From NCBI GenBank assembly GCA_031177765.1, contig JAPSKH010000003.1, positions 1 to 64,000 of the forward strand: DNA of 64,000 nt. The letters run 5' to 3'. Below the pieces are notes generated by a model, which was given only the letters and a program-made list of their open reading frames with translations, searched no databases and had not been told where the DNA came from. This stretch comes from Microbacterium sp. (GTDB lineage: Bacteria; Actinomycetota; Actinomycetes; Actinomycetales; Microbacteriaceae). The translations under genes were made by a program, and so were the position numbers. This document shows, in pieces, positions 43,333 through 52,142 of this stretch. How positions within the stretch are numbered: position 1 is the stretch's first letter; each line of letters opens with the position of its first letter.

Positions 43333-44088
43333 ATGACCACGACGAGGGGCAGGGGGAGACCACGACGGCGTGCACGTCGCTCGTGGCTGACGCGATCGGT
43401 CGTCGTCCTCGTCATGGCGCTGGTGGCCGCGGTCGGCATCCCTGTCTGGACCGCTCTTTCTCCCAGGCCCTCCGCGGCGGAGCCGGGCGCGACACCCGAG
43501 GTGTCGATCGACGCGACACCGGCCTATCCGTCGTCGCCCGCGGCGCTCGAGGCCCTCGCCGAGCTCGAGACGGTTCCGGGTCAGTCGATCGCGCGGTACT
43601 ACCGTGAGTCGTTCGGGCAGGCCTGGTACGACCTCGACCGGAACGGCTGCGACACCCGCAACGACATCCTGCGGCGCGACCTGGAGCAGGTGGTGCTCAA
43701 GGCCGACACGAACGGGTGCAAGGTTCTCGAAGGCGTGCTGCAGGACCCGTACACCGGCGAGACCCTGTCCTTCGTGTCGGGGGCCGACACCTCGGTGCTC
43801 GTGCAGATCGACCACCTGGTTCCGCTGTCGTGGGCCTGGCGGCACGGCGCCGAGTTCTGGACCGACGACCAGCGCGTCGCGTTCGCGAACGATCCCCGGA
43901 ATCTCCGGGCGACGTCGGGTTCGGTCAATCAGTCCAAGAGCGACTCGGGCCCTGCCGAGTGGATGCCGCCGTCGGCGGCCGCGCACTGCATCTACGCGAT
44001 GGACTACGTCGCCGTGCTGTCCGGATGGCATCTCGGCATCAACCGGGCCGATCGCGCGGCCCTCGAGCGCACCCTCCACGCCTGCTGA
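43333..44088 (+). CDS. Secreted HNH endonuclease family protein (DUF1524/GmrSD-C-like)
   Basis: A 251-residue protein. A basic N-terminus and signal helix (TRSVVVLVMALVAAVGIPVWTAL) suggest export or membrane anchoring. The nuclease core is QIDHLVPLSWAWRHGA (DH of the HNH/beta-beta-alpha-metal site) with NDPRNLRATSGSVNQSKSDSGPAEW (N..N..K). Four Cys residues (CDTRND, GCKVL, HCIYA, final C) may form disulfides, consistent with export. Actinobacterial relatives are secreted nucleases for DNA scavenging. GGAGCAGGG precedes the ATG. Confidence 0.88.
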   Translation: MTTTRGRGRPRRRARRSWLTRSVVVLVMALVAAVGIPVWTALSPRPSAAEPGATPEVSIDATPAYPSSPAALEALAELETVPGQSIARYYRESFGQAWYDLDRNGCDTRNDILRRDLEQVVLKADTNGCKVLEGVLQDPYTGETLSFVSGADTSVLVQIDHLVPLSWAWRHGAEFWTDDQRVAFANDPRNLRATSGSVNQSKSDSGPAEWMPPSAAAHCIYAMDYVAVLSGWHLGINRADRAALERTLHAC

Positions 44089-44120
44089 CCTGTCGGCCTG
44101 CGGCCTTCGCATCCCCGGTC

Positions 44121-44126
44121 TACCCT
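44121..44126 (+). promoter_or_regulatory. -10 element TACCCT, leaderless promoter of DUF3054 gene
   Basis: TACCCT is six bases before GTG 44133; this favours the short start over the ORF-track 43716. Confidence 0.5.
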
Positions 44127-44132
44127 CGAAGG

Positions 44133-44543
44133 GTGACCACGAGAGGACCCAGGGCGGCCGTCGACGCGGCGCGGACGCCGGTGACGAAGCCGGTCGTCCT
44201 GTCGTTCCTCCTCGACGCGCTGCTCGTGGTCATCTTCGCGGCGGTCGGGCGCGCGAGTCACAGCGAGAACGTCCTCGCCGGACTGTGGAACACCTCCTGG
44301 ACGTTCCTCCTCGCCCTCGTCGCCGGCTGGGGCGTCGCCCGCGCATGGCGGGGCCCGGCCGCCCCGATCCGCGCCGGGCTCCCGGTCTGGGGTACGACCG
44401 TGGCGGGCGGGATGCTGCTGCGCGGGGTGAGCGGCCAGGGAGTGCAGATGGCCTTCGTCATCGTCGCGGCCATCGTGCTGCTGCTGATGCTCGTCGGCTG
44501 GCGGGTCATCGCAGCGCTCATCGGCCGGCGCGCTCGGCGCTGA
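44133..44543 (+). CDS. DUF3054 family membrane protein
   Basis: A 136-residue protein with four helices. VLSFLLDALLVVIFAAVGRASHSEN is the DUF3054 signature (D..vvvFa..GR.sH), followed by LAGLWNTSWTFLLALVAGW and GTTVAGGMLLR. Function unknown; the family is nearly restricted to actinobacteria. Start GTG 44133 with a leaderless promoter. Convergent with the XRE-cupin gene, 12 bp apart. Confidence 0.88.
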   Translation: MTTRGPRAAVDAARTPVTKPVVLSFLLDALLVVIFAAVGRASHSENVLAGLWNTSWTFLLALVAGWGVARAWRGPAAPIRAGLPVWGTTVAGGMLLRGVSGQGVQMAFVIVAAIVLLLMLVGWRVIAALIGRRARR

Positions 44544-44555
44544 CGGGCCGCGCAG

Positions 44556-45140
44556 TCACGCCGAGCCGCTCCACGGCGCCGGCACGATGACCCAGACGAC
44601 CGTCGCCGGCCTGCCTCCCTCGACGTGCCACGTGTGCGGCTCCCGGCCGGGGAAGGTCAGCGCGTCGCCGGCGCCGAGCGTCACGGAGCGGTCGGCGAAG
44701 CGCACGGTGACGGCTCCGTCGATCACGTGCAGCACTTCGACGTCGCAGTTGATCGTGTACAGGTCCGACCCGCCGTGGGCGTCCGGCTCGAGCTCGGAAC
44801 GCAGCAGCTGCACCCGGTGCTCGCCGCGCGGCGACATCAGGCGCTCCTCGGCCTGCACCCCGCCGAGGTTGATCCGCGGCGCGTCCGCATACGACACGCG
44901 CTGGATCTCCGGCTCGGCGAAGAGCGCTCCGACCGGAAGGGACAGCACCTGACACAGCTGCACGAGCGTGGCGACGCTCGGGGAGGTCTCGTCCCGTTCG
45001 ACGCGGCTGAGGAACCCTTTCGACAGTCCCGTCGTGTCGGCGAGCTGGCCGAGCGACATCCCCTGGCCTGTCCGCGCCGCCCGCAGCTTCGCTCCGATCG
45101 GGGTCGCGGTCGTGTCGGCGTCGGGATGAATGGCGCGCAT
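44556..45140 (-). CDS. XRE-cupin transcriptional regulator
   Basis: A 194-residue protein. N-terminal Cro/C1 helix-turn-helix ([41 protein letters not shown]) and C-terminal cupin barrel ([51 protein letters not shown]). XRE-cupin regulators commonly control adjacent catabolic genes for amines and amino acids (PuuR-like). Start ATG 45140 has GAGAGG upstream. It is divergent from the ureohydrolase gene with a 93-bp intergenic region and is its likely regulator. Confidence 0.9.
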   Translation of the reverse strand: MRAIHPDADTTATPIGAKLRAARTGQGMSLGQLADTTGLSKGFLSRVERDETSPSVATLVQLCQVLSLPVGALFAEPEIQRVSYADAPRINLGGVQAEERLMSPRGEHRVQLLRSELEPDAHGGSDLYTINCDVEVLHVIDGAVTVRFADRSVTLGAGDALTFPGREPHTWHVEGGRPATVVWVIVPAPWSGSA

Positions 45141-45233
45141 CGCAGCCTCTCGTTTCGGACGCACTTGACGCCGTGGCGCCGCGGGCGTAGCTTTACCGCA
45201 GAGTTGCTTACAGAGTATCGAAAGTTGTCATAT

Positions 45234-46235
45234 ATGCAACCCATTCCTCCCGCCGACTCCAACGACGGCGCCCGCGGCACCGGCGCCGCCTCCGTCGGCG
45301 GAGCGCCGGTCGGACCGGTCGACGCCAGCGTCGTCCCGCGCTTCGCCGGCATCGCGACGTTCGCGCGCCTGCCGCGCCTCGACGAGGTGGGAAGAGCGGA
45401 TGTCGCCGTGGCCGGCGTGCCCTTCGACAGCGGTGTCAGCTACCGGCCGGGTGCCCGGTTCGGCCCGGCGCACGTGCGCGAGGCATCCCGTCTGCTGCGC
45501 CCGTACAACCCGGCGCAGGACGTCTTCCCGTTCGGCTCCCAGCAGGTCGCCGACGCGGGCGACATCATCGGCAACCCCTTCGACATCGCCGCCGCAGTCG
45601 ACGAGATCGAGGCCGGCGCCCGCGAGCTCCGCACCCGCGCCGACCGTCTCGTCGTCATCGGCGGCGACCACACCATCGCGCTGCCGCTGCTGCGTGCGGT
45701 GCACGCGGAGCATGGACCGGTCGCCGTCCTGCACTTCGACGCCCACCTGGACACGTGGGACACCTACTTCGGTGCTCCCACCACGCACGGCACGCCGTTC
45801 CGCCGTGCGTCGGAGGAGGGGCTCATCGACCTGACAGCGAGCATGCACGTCGGCATCCGCGGGCCGCTCTACGCCAAGAGCGACCTCGAAGACGACGAGC
45901 GCCTCGGGTTCGCGATCGTCTCGAGCGAGTTCGTCGAAGAGCACGGCGTGCCGGCGGCCATCGACCGCATCCGCGCGCGCATCGGCGACAAGCCGCTGTA
46001 CATCTCGATCGACATCGACGTGCTCGATCCGTCGCACGCGCCCGGCACAGGCACCCCCGAGGCGGGCGGCCTCACCAGCCGGGAGCTGCTCCGGATGCTG
46101 CGCGCCCTGGCGGACCTCCGCATCGTCGGCGCCGACGTGGTCGAGGTCGCGCCCGCCTACGACCACGCGCAGGTCACGGCCGTGGCCGCGAGCCATGTCG
46201 TGTACGAGCTGCTCAGCGCGATGGCGCCGCGCTGA
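45234..46235 (+). CDS. Ureohydrolase (agmatinase/guanidino-acid hydrolase family)
   Basis: A 333-residue arginase-fold enzyme that hydrolyses a guanidino group to urea using two Mn ions. Metal motifs: [20 protein letters not shown] and [22 protein letters not shown], all intact. The substrate could be agmatine, guanidinobutyrate, guanidinopropionate or similar; sequence alone does not decide. The ORF track starts at 44625, but the first credible start is ATG 45234 ([11 protein letters not shown]). It heads a run with an NTF2-like protein, an NCS1 permease and a cyclase-type hydrolase. Confidence 0.9.
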   Translation: MQPIPPADSNDGARGTGAASVGGAPVGPVDASVVPRFAGIATFARLPRLDEVGRADVAVAGVPFDSGVSYRPGARFGPAHVREASRLLRPYNPAQDVFPFGSQQVADAGDIIGNPFDIAAAVDEIEAGARELRTRADRLVVIGGDHTIALPLLRAVHAEHGPVAVLHFDAHLDTWDTYFGAPTTHGTPFRRASEEGLIDLTASMHVGIRGPLYAKSDLEDDERLGFAIVSSEFVEEHGVPAAIDRIRARIGDKPLYISIDIDVLDPSHAPGTGTPEAGGLTSRELLRMLRALADLRIVGADVVEVAPAYDHAQVTAVAASHVVYELLSAMAPR

Positions 46236-46267
46236 TGGCATCCGGCCCGTCTTCGAAGGAGAAGCGC

Positions 46268-46657
46268 ATGACCACCCCTGATCCGGCGGCCGTCGAAGCG
46301 GCGGCGGCGGCCATCGTCGACGCGTTCGGCGCCAACGACGGCGACCGATACTTCGACGGGTTCGCTCCCGAGGCGACGTTCGTGTTCCACACCGAGCCGC
46401 GACGCCTCGAGAACCGGGCCGAGTACGAGCGCCTGTGGGACGAGTGGGTCGAGAGCGGATGGCGCGTGACGTCGTGCAGCTCCAGCGACCGGCGCGTGCA
46501 GGTGTTCGACGGCGGGGCGGTGTTCTCGCACACCGTCGACACGTCGGTCGAGACCGCGGACGGCCCGGAGTCGTACCGCGAGCGCGAGACCATCGTCTTC
46601 ACCGCTGACGGCGACCGCCTCCTCGCCGTCCACGAGCACCTCTCCCCGTTCGCCTGA
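46268..46657 (+). CDS. NTF2-like / SnoaL-like protein
   Basis: A 129-residue protein with the NTF2 cone-fold pattern: AAAAAIVDAFGANDGDRYFDGFAPEATFVFHTEPRRLENRAEYERLWDEW, ending VFTADGDRLLAVHEHLS. Start ATG 46268 has GAAGGAG six bases upstream. It sits between the ureohydrolase and the permease and probably acts in the same pathway, perhaps as an isomerase or binding protein. No catalytic assignment possible. Confidence 0.8.
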   Translation: MTTPDPAAVEAAAAAIVDAFGANDGDRYFDGFAPEATFVFHTEPRRLENRAEYERLWDEWVESGWRVTSCSSSDRRVQVFDGGAVFSHTVDTSVETADGPESYRERETIVFTADGDRLLAVHEHLSPFA

Positions 46658-46753
46658 CCGGTCGATGAACGCCATGCGATGCCCGCGCTGAGCGCCCGCC
46701 TCCGTTCCGGCACCTACACCCGAACCCGAAACCGAACCCGAAGGAGCACGACG

Positions 46754-48145
46754 ATGTCGCTCTACACTCGCCTCGAGCAGCGGCTCGAGGCTCAATCCGA
46801 CGACGCCGGTCCTGTCCGCGGCACGTATTCGACCGGCCGCCTGTTCATGATCTGGCTGGCCGCGAACCTCGTCGTCACGACGCTGCTCACCGGCACTCTC
46901 TTCATCCCGGACGTCCCCTACGGGCTGGTGCTGCTGCTCATCGTCGGGGGGACGGTCGCAGGCGCCGCCGTCCTCGTCGCGGTGGGCACCATCGGTCGTC
47001 GCACGGGCCTTCCGACGATGGCACTCACCCGCGGGCCGTTCGGCACGCGCGGCAGCCTGCTGCCGGTCGCCGCGAACGTCATCATCCTCATGGGGTGGAG
47101 CTGGGTGCAGGCGATGCTCGCCGGCATCGCGCTGGACTACATCGTCGCGAGCCTCACCGGTTTCTCGAGCCCGGTGATCTTCGCGGTGCTGTGCCAGACG
47201 ATCGTGGTGATCCTCGCGATCTTCGGCCACGCCGGGGTCGCGCGCGTGGAGCCCTGGTTCGCCGCGGTCATCCTCGCCATCGCCGCGTACATCTTCATCG
47301 TCGCATTCGCGTCCTTCACTCCCGGCGCCTTCGGAACGATCCAGAACACGCCCGAGCCGTTCTACTCGCCCGGTCTGGTGTTCGACGTCGTGCTGGCGAC
47401 CGCGATCTCGTGGACGGTGCTCGCGGCGGACTTCAACCGCTTCGCGGGCAGCACCCGGGCGAGCGTCGTCGGATCGGGGGTCGGCTACACGCTGTCGACC
47501 GTGATCTCGATGTCCCTCGGGGCGACGGCGATGGCCTACGTCATCCTGAGCGGCGGAGAGGCGATCCCGTTCGACCCGGTGACGATCATCGCGCCGTTCG
47601 GCTGGCTGTTCGGCGTCGCGATCTTCCTGTCCGTCATGGCGACGAACACGATGGTGGTCTACGGCATGGTCACGACCGTCGTGAACTCGCTGCCGGGCAA
47701 GCGCATCAAGTTCCTGCCGACGGCCCTCGTGCTCGGGGCGATCTCGATCATCGGGGCGACCTTCTTCGGCCTGCTCAACCAGTTCACGACGTTCCTCGTG
47801 ACGATCGGCGCCCTGTTCGCCCCGATCTTCGCGATCATGATCGTCGACTACTACGTGATCAAGCGCAGCTCGTACGACCGCGACATCCTGCGTCCGATCG
47901 GCGGCCGGTACTGGTACACCGCCGGCATCAACTGGCTGGCGATCGGGGCCTGGGTCGTCGGGGCCGTCCTGGCGTACGTGTGGGCGTACGTGTGGCCGCT
48001 GCCGTTCGGCTCGACGGCCCCCGCGTTCATCGTGACGTTCCTCCTGTACCTGCTGGTCTCGCTGCCGTCCCGCCCGAAGGGGCCGATCACTCCCGTCGGC
48101 AACCTCGCGGACCAGACGGACACAACGACGACCGTGAGGGCATGA
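46754..48145 (+). CDS. NCS1 family permease (purine-cytosine permease type)
   Basis: A 463-residue transporter with 12 predicted helices. Family features: GPFGTRGSLLPVAANVIILMGW (helix 1-3 region), NRFAGSTRASVVGSGVGYTL and FAPIFAIMIVDYYVIKR, as in CodB/HyuP-type permeases for nucleobases, hydantoins or allantoin. Start ATG 46754 has GAAGGAG seven bases upstream; the ORF-track 46679 lies within a short CCGAACCCGAA direct repeat. It likely imports the compound processed by the neighbouring hydrolases. Confidence 0.9.
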   Translation: MSLYTRLEQRLEAQSDDAGPVRGTYSTGRLFMIWLAANLVVTTLLTGTLFIPDVPYGLVLLLIVGGTVAGAAVLVAVGTIGRRTGLPTMALTRGPFGTRGSLLPVAANVIILMGWSWVQAMLAGIALDYIVASLTGFSSPVIFAVLCQTIVVILAIFGHAGVARVEPWFAAVILAIAAYIFIVAFASFTPGAFGTIQNTPEPFYSPGLVFDVVLATAISWTVLAADFNRFAGSTRASVVGSGVGYTLSTVISMSLGATAMAYVILSGGEAIPFDPVTIIAPFGWLFGVAIFLSVMATNTMVVYGMVTTVVNSLPGKRIKFLPTALVLGAISIIGATFFGLLNQFTTFLVTIGALFAPIFAIMIVDYYVIKRSSYDRDILRPIGGRYWYTAGINWLAIGAWVVGAVLAYVWAYVWPLPFGSTAPAFIVTFLLYLLVSLPSRPKGPITPVGNLADQTDTTTTVRA

Positions 48146-48152
48146 TCGGAGG

Positions 48153-48797
48153 ATGCTGCGCGACCTCAGCCATCCCGTCCGCGACGGCATGATGGTCTAC
48201 CCCGGTGATCCCGGGGTGACCATCGGTCCCGGGCTGACCCTCGATGCCGACGGCGTGGCCGTCGCGCGCATCGATATGGGGTCCCACACCGGCACGCACG
48301 TCGACGCGCCGGCGCACACGGTGCCCGGTGGGCGCACGATGGCGGACGTCGCACTCGACGAACTCGTGGGCGAGGCGATCGTGCTGCGCGTTCCCGGTGC
48401 GACGCAGGCACGGCCGTACGGCTGGCAGGACTTCGTCGTGGACGGCGGGATGCCCGCGTCCCTGCCGCCGATCGTGATCATCGACACCGGCTGGGCGCCC
48501 TGGTTCGGCGATGTGCTCGCGCTGCGGCATCCCTCGCTGGACGCCGCGGCCGCGCGGGAGCTGATGCGCCGCGGCATGCGGGTGCTCGCAGTCGACACGC
48601 TGAGCCCTGACCCGACGGACGCCGCCGCCAGCGGCTTCCCGGTGCACGAGGTCGTGCTCGGAGGAGACGGGCTGGTCGTCGAGAACGTGTGCGGGCTGGA
48701 GGGTCTCCCGTCGCGCGTGCGGGTCGGGTTCTTCCCCTTCAAGCTCGAGGGCGACGGCGCGCCGGTCAGGGGCGTGGCGTTCCTCGACGCGCTGTGA
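48153..48797 (+). CDS. Cyclase family protein (kynurenine formamidase-like hydrolase)
   Basis: A 214-residue metal-dependent hydrolase. The family motif HTGTHVDAPAH (HxGTHxDxxxH) binds the metal, and the start LRDLSHPVRDGMMVYPGDP is typical. Relatives hydrolyse N-formylkynurenine, isatin or other cyclic or linear amides. Only seven bp separate it from the permease gene, so it belongs to the same operon. Together with the ureohydrolase it suggests stepwise hydrolysis of an imported guanidino/amide compound. Confidence 0.88.
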   Translation: MLRDLSHPVRDGMMVYPGDPGVTIGPGLTLDADGVAVARIDMGSHTGTHVDAPAHTVPGGRTMADVALDELVGEAIVLRVPGATQARPYGWQDFVVDGGMPASLPPIVIIDTGWAPWFGDVLALRHPSLDAAAARELMRRGMRVLAVDTLSPDPTDAAASGFPVHEVVLGGDGLVVENVCGLEGLPSRVRVGFFPFKLEGDGAPVRGVAFLDAL

Positions 48798-48926
48798 GCG
48801 TCGCGTGGGAGCGGCCCGGGACGTGGAACGCCTCGGGCTCTCATACGGATTCGGCGCGCCCCTGTCCAGCCCTGATCAGGACCGGTCCGCTTCTGGCAGG
48901 CTCGGCACACGCGAGGAGGAGAGAAC

Positions 48927-49817
48927 GTGAAGCAGCGCACTCTGGCAGGACGACAGGTCTCGGCGATCGGGCTCGGCGCCATGCCGCTGTCGATGAACAA
49001 CGACAAGGAGTATCCGTCGTTCGAGGATGCCGTCGCGACGGTGCACGCGGCGCTCGACGCCGGTGTCACCCTGATCGACACCGCAGACATCTACGCTCCT
49101 GCGTGGGACCAGATGGGCCACAACGAGCGCATCGTCGCCGAGGCTCTGAGCACGTGGGACGGCGACGCGTCGACCATCTTCGTCGCGACGAAGGGCGGCA
49201 TCACCCGCAGTGAAGGCGAGGTGTTCGGCCGTGACGGATCGGAGGCGTACCTCCGCAAGGCGGTCGAGAAGTCACTCGAGATCCTCGGCGTCGACCAGAT
49301 CGAGCTGTACCAGTACCACCGTCCCGACCGCTGGCGCGTGTACGGCGACATCATGAAGACCCTGGCCGGGCTGCAGGAGGACGGGCTCGTGCGCGCCGTC
49401 GGCATCTCGAACGCCAGTGTCGAGGAGATTCAGATCGCGCTGGACGTGCTCGGCGAGGGCAACCTCGCGAGCGTTCAGAACGAGTTCTCGCCGAAGCATC
49501 CGGGCAGCATCGGCGAGCTGCGCTTCTGCGCCGAGCACGACATCGCCTTCCTGCCGTGGAGTCCGCTCGGCGGCACGGGCGGGGGAGCCCGCAGCGTCGG
49601 CGATCGGTTCTCGGCCTTCCGCGAGGTCGCCGAAGCTCACGGCGTCAGCCCGCAGCGGGTCGTGCTCGCCTGGGAGCTCGCCCTCGATCCGCACGTCATC
49701 CCGATCCCCGGAGCGCGGCGCGCGGCCTCCATCATCGACTCGGCTCAGGCGGCGGACCTCGAGCTCAGCGCCGATGAGGTGACCCGCCTGTCGGCGTCGG
49801 TCGGCATCTTCGACTGA
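48927..49817 (+). CDS. Aldo/keto reductase
   Basis: A 296-residue NADP(H)-dependent reductase with a TIM barrel. Catalytic tetrad: Asp and Tyr in DTADIYAP, Lys in VATKGG, His in QYHRPD. The C-terminal IPIPGARRAASIIDSAQAADL is the cofactor-binding segment. Start GTG 48927 has GAGGAGGAGA upstream. It is 129 bp from the cyclase gene and may have its own promoter, so membership of the upstream pathway is uncertain. Confidence 0.9.
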   Translation: MKQRTLAGRQVSAIGLGAMPLSMNNDKEYPSFEDAVATVHAALDAGVTLIDTADIYAPAWDQMGHNERIVAEALSTWDGDASTIFVATKGGITRSEGEVFGRDGSEAYLRKAVEKSLEILGVDQIELYQYHRPDRWRVYGDIMKTLAGLQEDGLVRAVGISNASVEEIQIALDVLGEGNLASVQNEFSPKHPGSIGELRFCAEHDIAFLPWSPLGGTGGGARSVGDRFSAFREVAEAHGVSPQRVVLAWELALDPHVIPIPGARRAASIIDSAQAADLELSADEVTRLSASVGIFD

Positions 49818-49914
49818 GTTCGCGCCGCCTGGGGCGACGCCACTCCGCTCCTGCGGGGTCAGTCCGTGGCTGAGCCGAGGGCGCATCCGAGCCGCGGCGC
49901 GTGTCGAGTAGGGC

Positions 49915-50565
49915 TCAAGGGCCCGCAGCAGCGGCATCCGCCGTCGTCGTGTGACGATCGCGCACGGCACCGATGACCGACACGGCGGCGTAAAGGAAAA
50001 GAGCACCGGCCGCGACGGCGACGACGACGGTGCGGTTGGAGCCGTTGAGGAGGGTGTTCACCCACCCGAGCAGCGGCAGGCTGTACCAGAGCTTGCCGCG
50101 GACCTGCACCTCGCGGACGGGCTCGGGGTCGACCGTGTCGTTGTTGTCGCCCTTCGTCACGAACGTGAGCTCGCCGTCGGCGTACGTCTTCGACATCACC
50201 CTGTGGCTGACGACCGCCGCTTCGCCCGATCGGATCTGATACGTGATCACGTCGCCGACGCGGATGTCGTCGACCGGTGTCGGCCGGACGACGACCAGTG
50301 TGCCCGGTGGCAGTCCCGGCTCCATCGACTGGGTCAGCACCGTCATCGCGCTGCCGCCCGTCAGAGCGGGCAGGCCGATCACGGCGACGGCGACACCGAG
50401 CAGCAGCACGAGGAGCGCCGCGCTCAGTGAGACCGCGAGGTAGTGCAGCAGGCTCTGACCCTCTTCGCGGCGGCGGATCTCGGCGCGGATGAGCCGGCGC
50501 GTTCCGGATGCCGCGCTGAGCGTGGGCACGGTGACGGTGGTCGTCATGGGCGTCGTGGTCGTCAT
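49915..50565 (-). CDS. Signal peptidase I, SipW/ER type
   Basis: A 216-residue membrane protease. Catalytic Ser in TQSMEPGLPPGTLVVVRP; His instead of Lys in VVSHRVMSK; Asp in VTKGDNND. This is the SipW/Sec11-type Ser-His-Asp arrangement rather than the usual bacterial Ser-Lys dyad. One helix lies near residue 50 and one near the C-terminus. ATG 50565 overlaps the upstream stop (TGATG). SipW-type peptidases process TasA-like proteins with special signal peptides, exactly the type encoded by the three genes before it. Confidence 0.9.
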   Translation of the reverse strand: MTTTTPMTTTVTVPTLSAASGTRRLIRAEIRRREEGQSLLHYLAVSLSAALLVLLLGVAVAVIGLPALTGGSAMTVLTQSMEPGLPPGTLVVVRPTPVDDIRVGDVITYQIRSGEAAVVSHRVMSKTYADGELTFVTKGDNNDTVDPEPVREVQVRGKLWYSLPLLGWVNTLLNGSNRTVVVAVAAGALFLYAAVSVIGAVRDRHTTTADAAAAGP

Positions 50566-51482
50566 CAGCAGTGGTAGTTCGGGGACAGCTGCAGAAGGTC
50601 CAGGAGTGAGGTCGATCGGATGACGCGGACGGTCGCGCTGGCCGGTGCGGTCGTCGCGCCTCCCGTCGTCTCCTTCGCCTCGATGGCGAGCCGGTAGGTG
50701 CCGTTCGAGCCGATCATGTGGCCGGAGAAGACGATCGACACGTTGGCGTTGGCGCTCGCCACCGTCGCGAACGTCGTGCCGGACGCGCTGTCGTACACGC
50801 GGTAGGACACAGGAGCGGTGTCGGCCCGGTTGGTGGGAGCGGTCCAGGTGAGCCGGACGGTGCTCGCGGACTCGGCTGAGCACGTCGGGGTTCCGGCGGC
50901 AGCCAGGCGGTACACCGACTGCGTCACCGCGGCGGCGGTCGCCGAGGTCGTCCAGCTCGTGCCCACGGCGCCGGTGACGCGGAAGGTCGCGGTGGCGCTC
51001 TGACCCTGCAACGACGCGTTCGACGCTCCCTCGACCTGAGTCGAGACGCACACCGTGACCGAAGCGCCGGCGGCGAGGGAGCGCGCCGCCGCAGGCAGCG
51101 CGGGCGCGGTGTTGGCGAGCGACGTGGTCACCGCGTCGGCCGGCGCCGTCGCACCGCACGCGCCCGTCCACAGCCGCAGCGTGGTCTTCTGCGCGAGCGC
51201 GGCGCTGCCGCCGACCTGATTCGCGAGCGCGTACGACAGGGGCGCGCCGCCGGTGTTGGTGATCGTCAACTGCCCGGAAGCCGCCGTCGACGCGGTGCCG
51301 GAGTAGCGGTAGGTGGTGCTGAGCGCGCCGGTCTGCGCCAGGGTGGTCGCGATGGTGGTGGAGGAAGCGGATGCCGACACCGAAGCGCTCGCGATCCACG
51401 CGGCGGACGCTCCGCCGGCGCCGCCGAGCACCGCGAGGGTGACCAGCGCGGCGACGGGGCCGAGGAGGCGGCGACGGGTCAT
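50565..51482 (-). CDS. Exported protein with SipW-type signal peptide and fibronectin III-like domain
   Basis: A 305-residue protein. The N-terminus TRRRLLGPVAALVTLAVLGGAGG followed by ASAAWIASASVSA is a SipW-dependent-type signal (Arg cluster, hydrophobic core, aromatic just after cleavage). The middle is a Ser/Thr/Ala-rich beta domain (LTITNTGGAPLSYAL). The C-terminal ~95 residues (VRLTWTAPTNRADTAPVSYRVYD) form a fibronectin III-like fold, ending in Cys. Probably a minor fibre subunit or anchor. ATGA overlap with the upstream gene. Confidence 0.8.
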   Translation of the reverse strand: MTRRRLLGPVAALVTLAVLGGAGGASAAWIASASVSASASSTTIATTLAQTGALSTTYRYSGTASTAASGQLTITNTGGAPLSYALANQVGGSAALAQKTTLRLWTGACGATAPADAVTTSLANTAPALPAAARSLAAGASVTVCVSTQVEGASNASLQGQSATATFRVTGAVGTSWTTSATAAAVTQSVYRLAAAGTPTCSAESASTVRLTWTAPTNRADTAPVSYRVYDSASGTTFATVASANANVSIVFSGHMIGSNGTYRLAIEAKETTGGATTAPASATVRVIRSTSLLDLLQLSPNYHC

Positions 51483-52078
51483 GAGCGGACCTGCGTTCCG
51501 GAGACGGTGATCGTGAGGGCGGATGCCGCCGCACCGGCGGCTGCGGCGGGCGCGGTCTGGGGCATCCCGATCCCGATGCAGAGGATGGTGGAGGCACCCG
51601 GGGCCAGCGTCAGCTGCAGGTCGGAACCGGCCGCGGCCCCCACGGGGGTGGTCACGGTCGGGGTGACGCGACCGGCGGTGCAATCGGCGCTCGAGACGGT
51701 CTTTCCGACCGACACCACGAGGGACGCGGTGAACGTGGTCGGCGTCGCGGGCCCCTTGACCGGATCGAGCGTGAGGGCGAGGGGCGCGGTGCCGGAGTTG
51801 GTCACGGTGGTGGACGCGTAGAGGGTGCGACCCGGATAGAGACCGGCGGCAGACAGGTTCAGGGCGCCGGCGGTGAGTCCGGCGGACCCGGCCCTGAGGG
51901 TCGTGGTGGCGGCGGCCGCGGGGGCGGCGACGGTCCAGACGGCGAAGGTCCCGCCGCCGGCCAGTACGCCCAGGACGATCGCGCCCGCCGTCCCGAGGGC
52001 ACCGAGGAGCAGACGCGCCGGCGCCGCGGCGCGACGCTGTGCGCGTCGGGCGGCGTGGCGACGGATGCGGCGGCTCAT
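51479..52078 (-). CDS. Exported protein with SipW-type signal peptide
   Basis: A 199-residue protein with a very basic N-terminus (SRRIRRHAARRAQRRAAA), hydrophobic core LLLGALGTAGAIVLGVLAGGG and TFAVWTVAAP after it, the SipW-class pattern. The mature part is Ala/Thr-rich with TTVTNSGTAPLALTLDPVKG, a beta-sandwich pattern shared with the next gene, and two Cys. Likely an exported accessory or minor subunit. Its stop overlaps the next start (ATGA). Confidence 0.75.
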   Translation of the reverse strand: MSRRIRRHAARRAQRRAAAPARLLLGALGTAGAIVLGVLAGGGTFAVWTVAAPAAAATTTLRAGSAGLTAGALNLSAAGLYPGRTLYASTTVTNSGTAPLALTLDPVKGPATPTTFTASLVVSVGKTVSSADCTAGRVTPTVTTPVGAAAGSDLQLTLAPGASTILCIGIGMPQTAPAAAAGAAASALTITVSGTQVRS

Positions 52079-52108
52079 TCTCGGTCCTCGTCGGGAATCG
52101 GACGGTGC

Positions 52109-52136
52109 GGGGCTCGCCTGCGGCGAGGCGAGCCCC
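52109..52136 (-). terminator. Hairpin inside the SipW operon, possible partial terminator
   Basis: GGGGCTCGCC (52109-52118) pairs perfectly with GGCGAGCCCC (52127-52136), eight-base loop, seven bases beyond the stop of the first gene and before the second. It could reduce read-through, making the first product the most abundant, or protect its mRNA 3' end. Confidence 0.6.
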
Positions 52137-52142
52137 GTTCGG

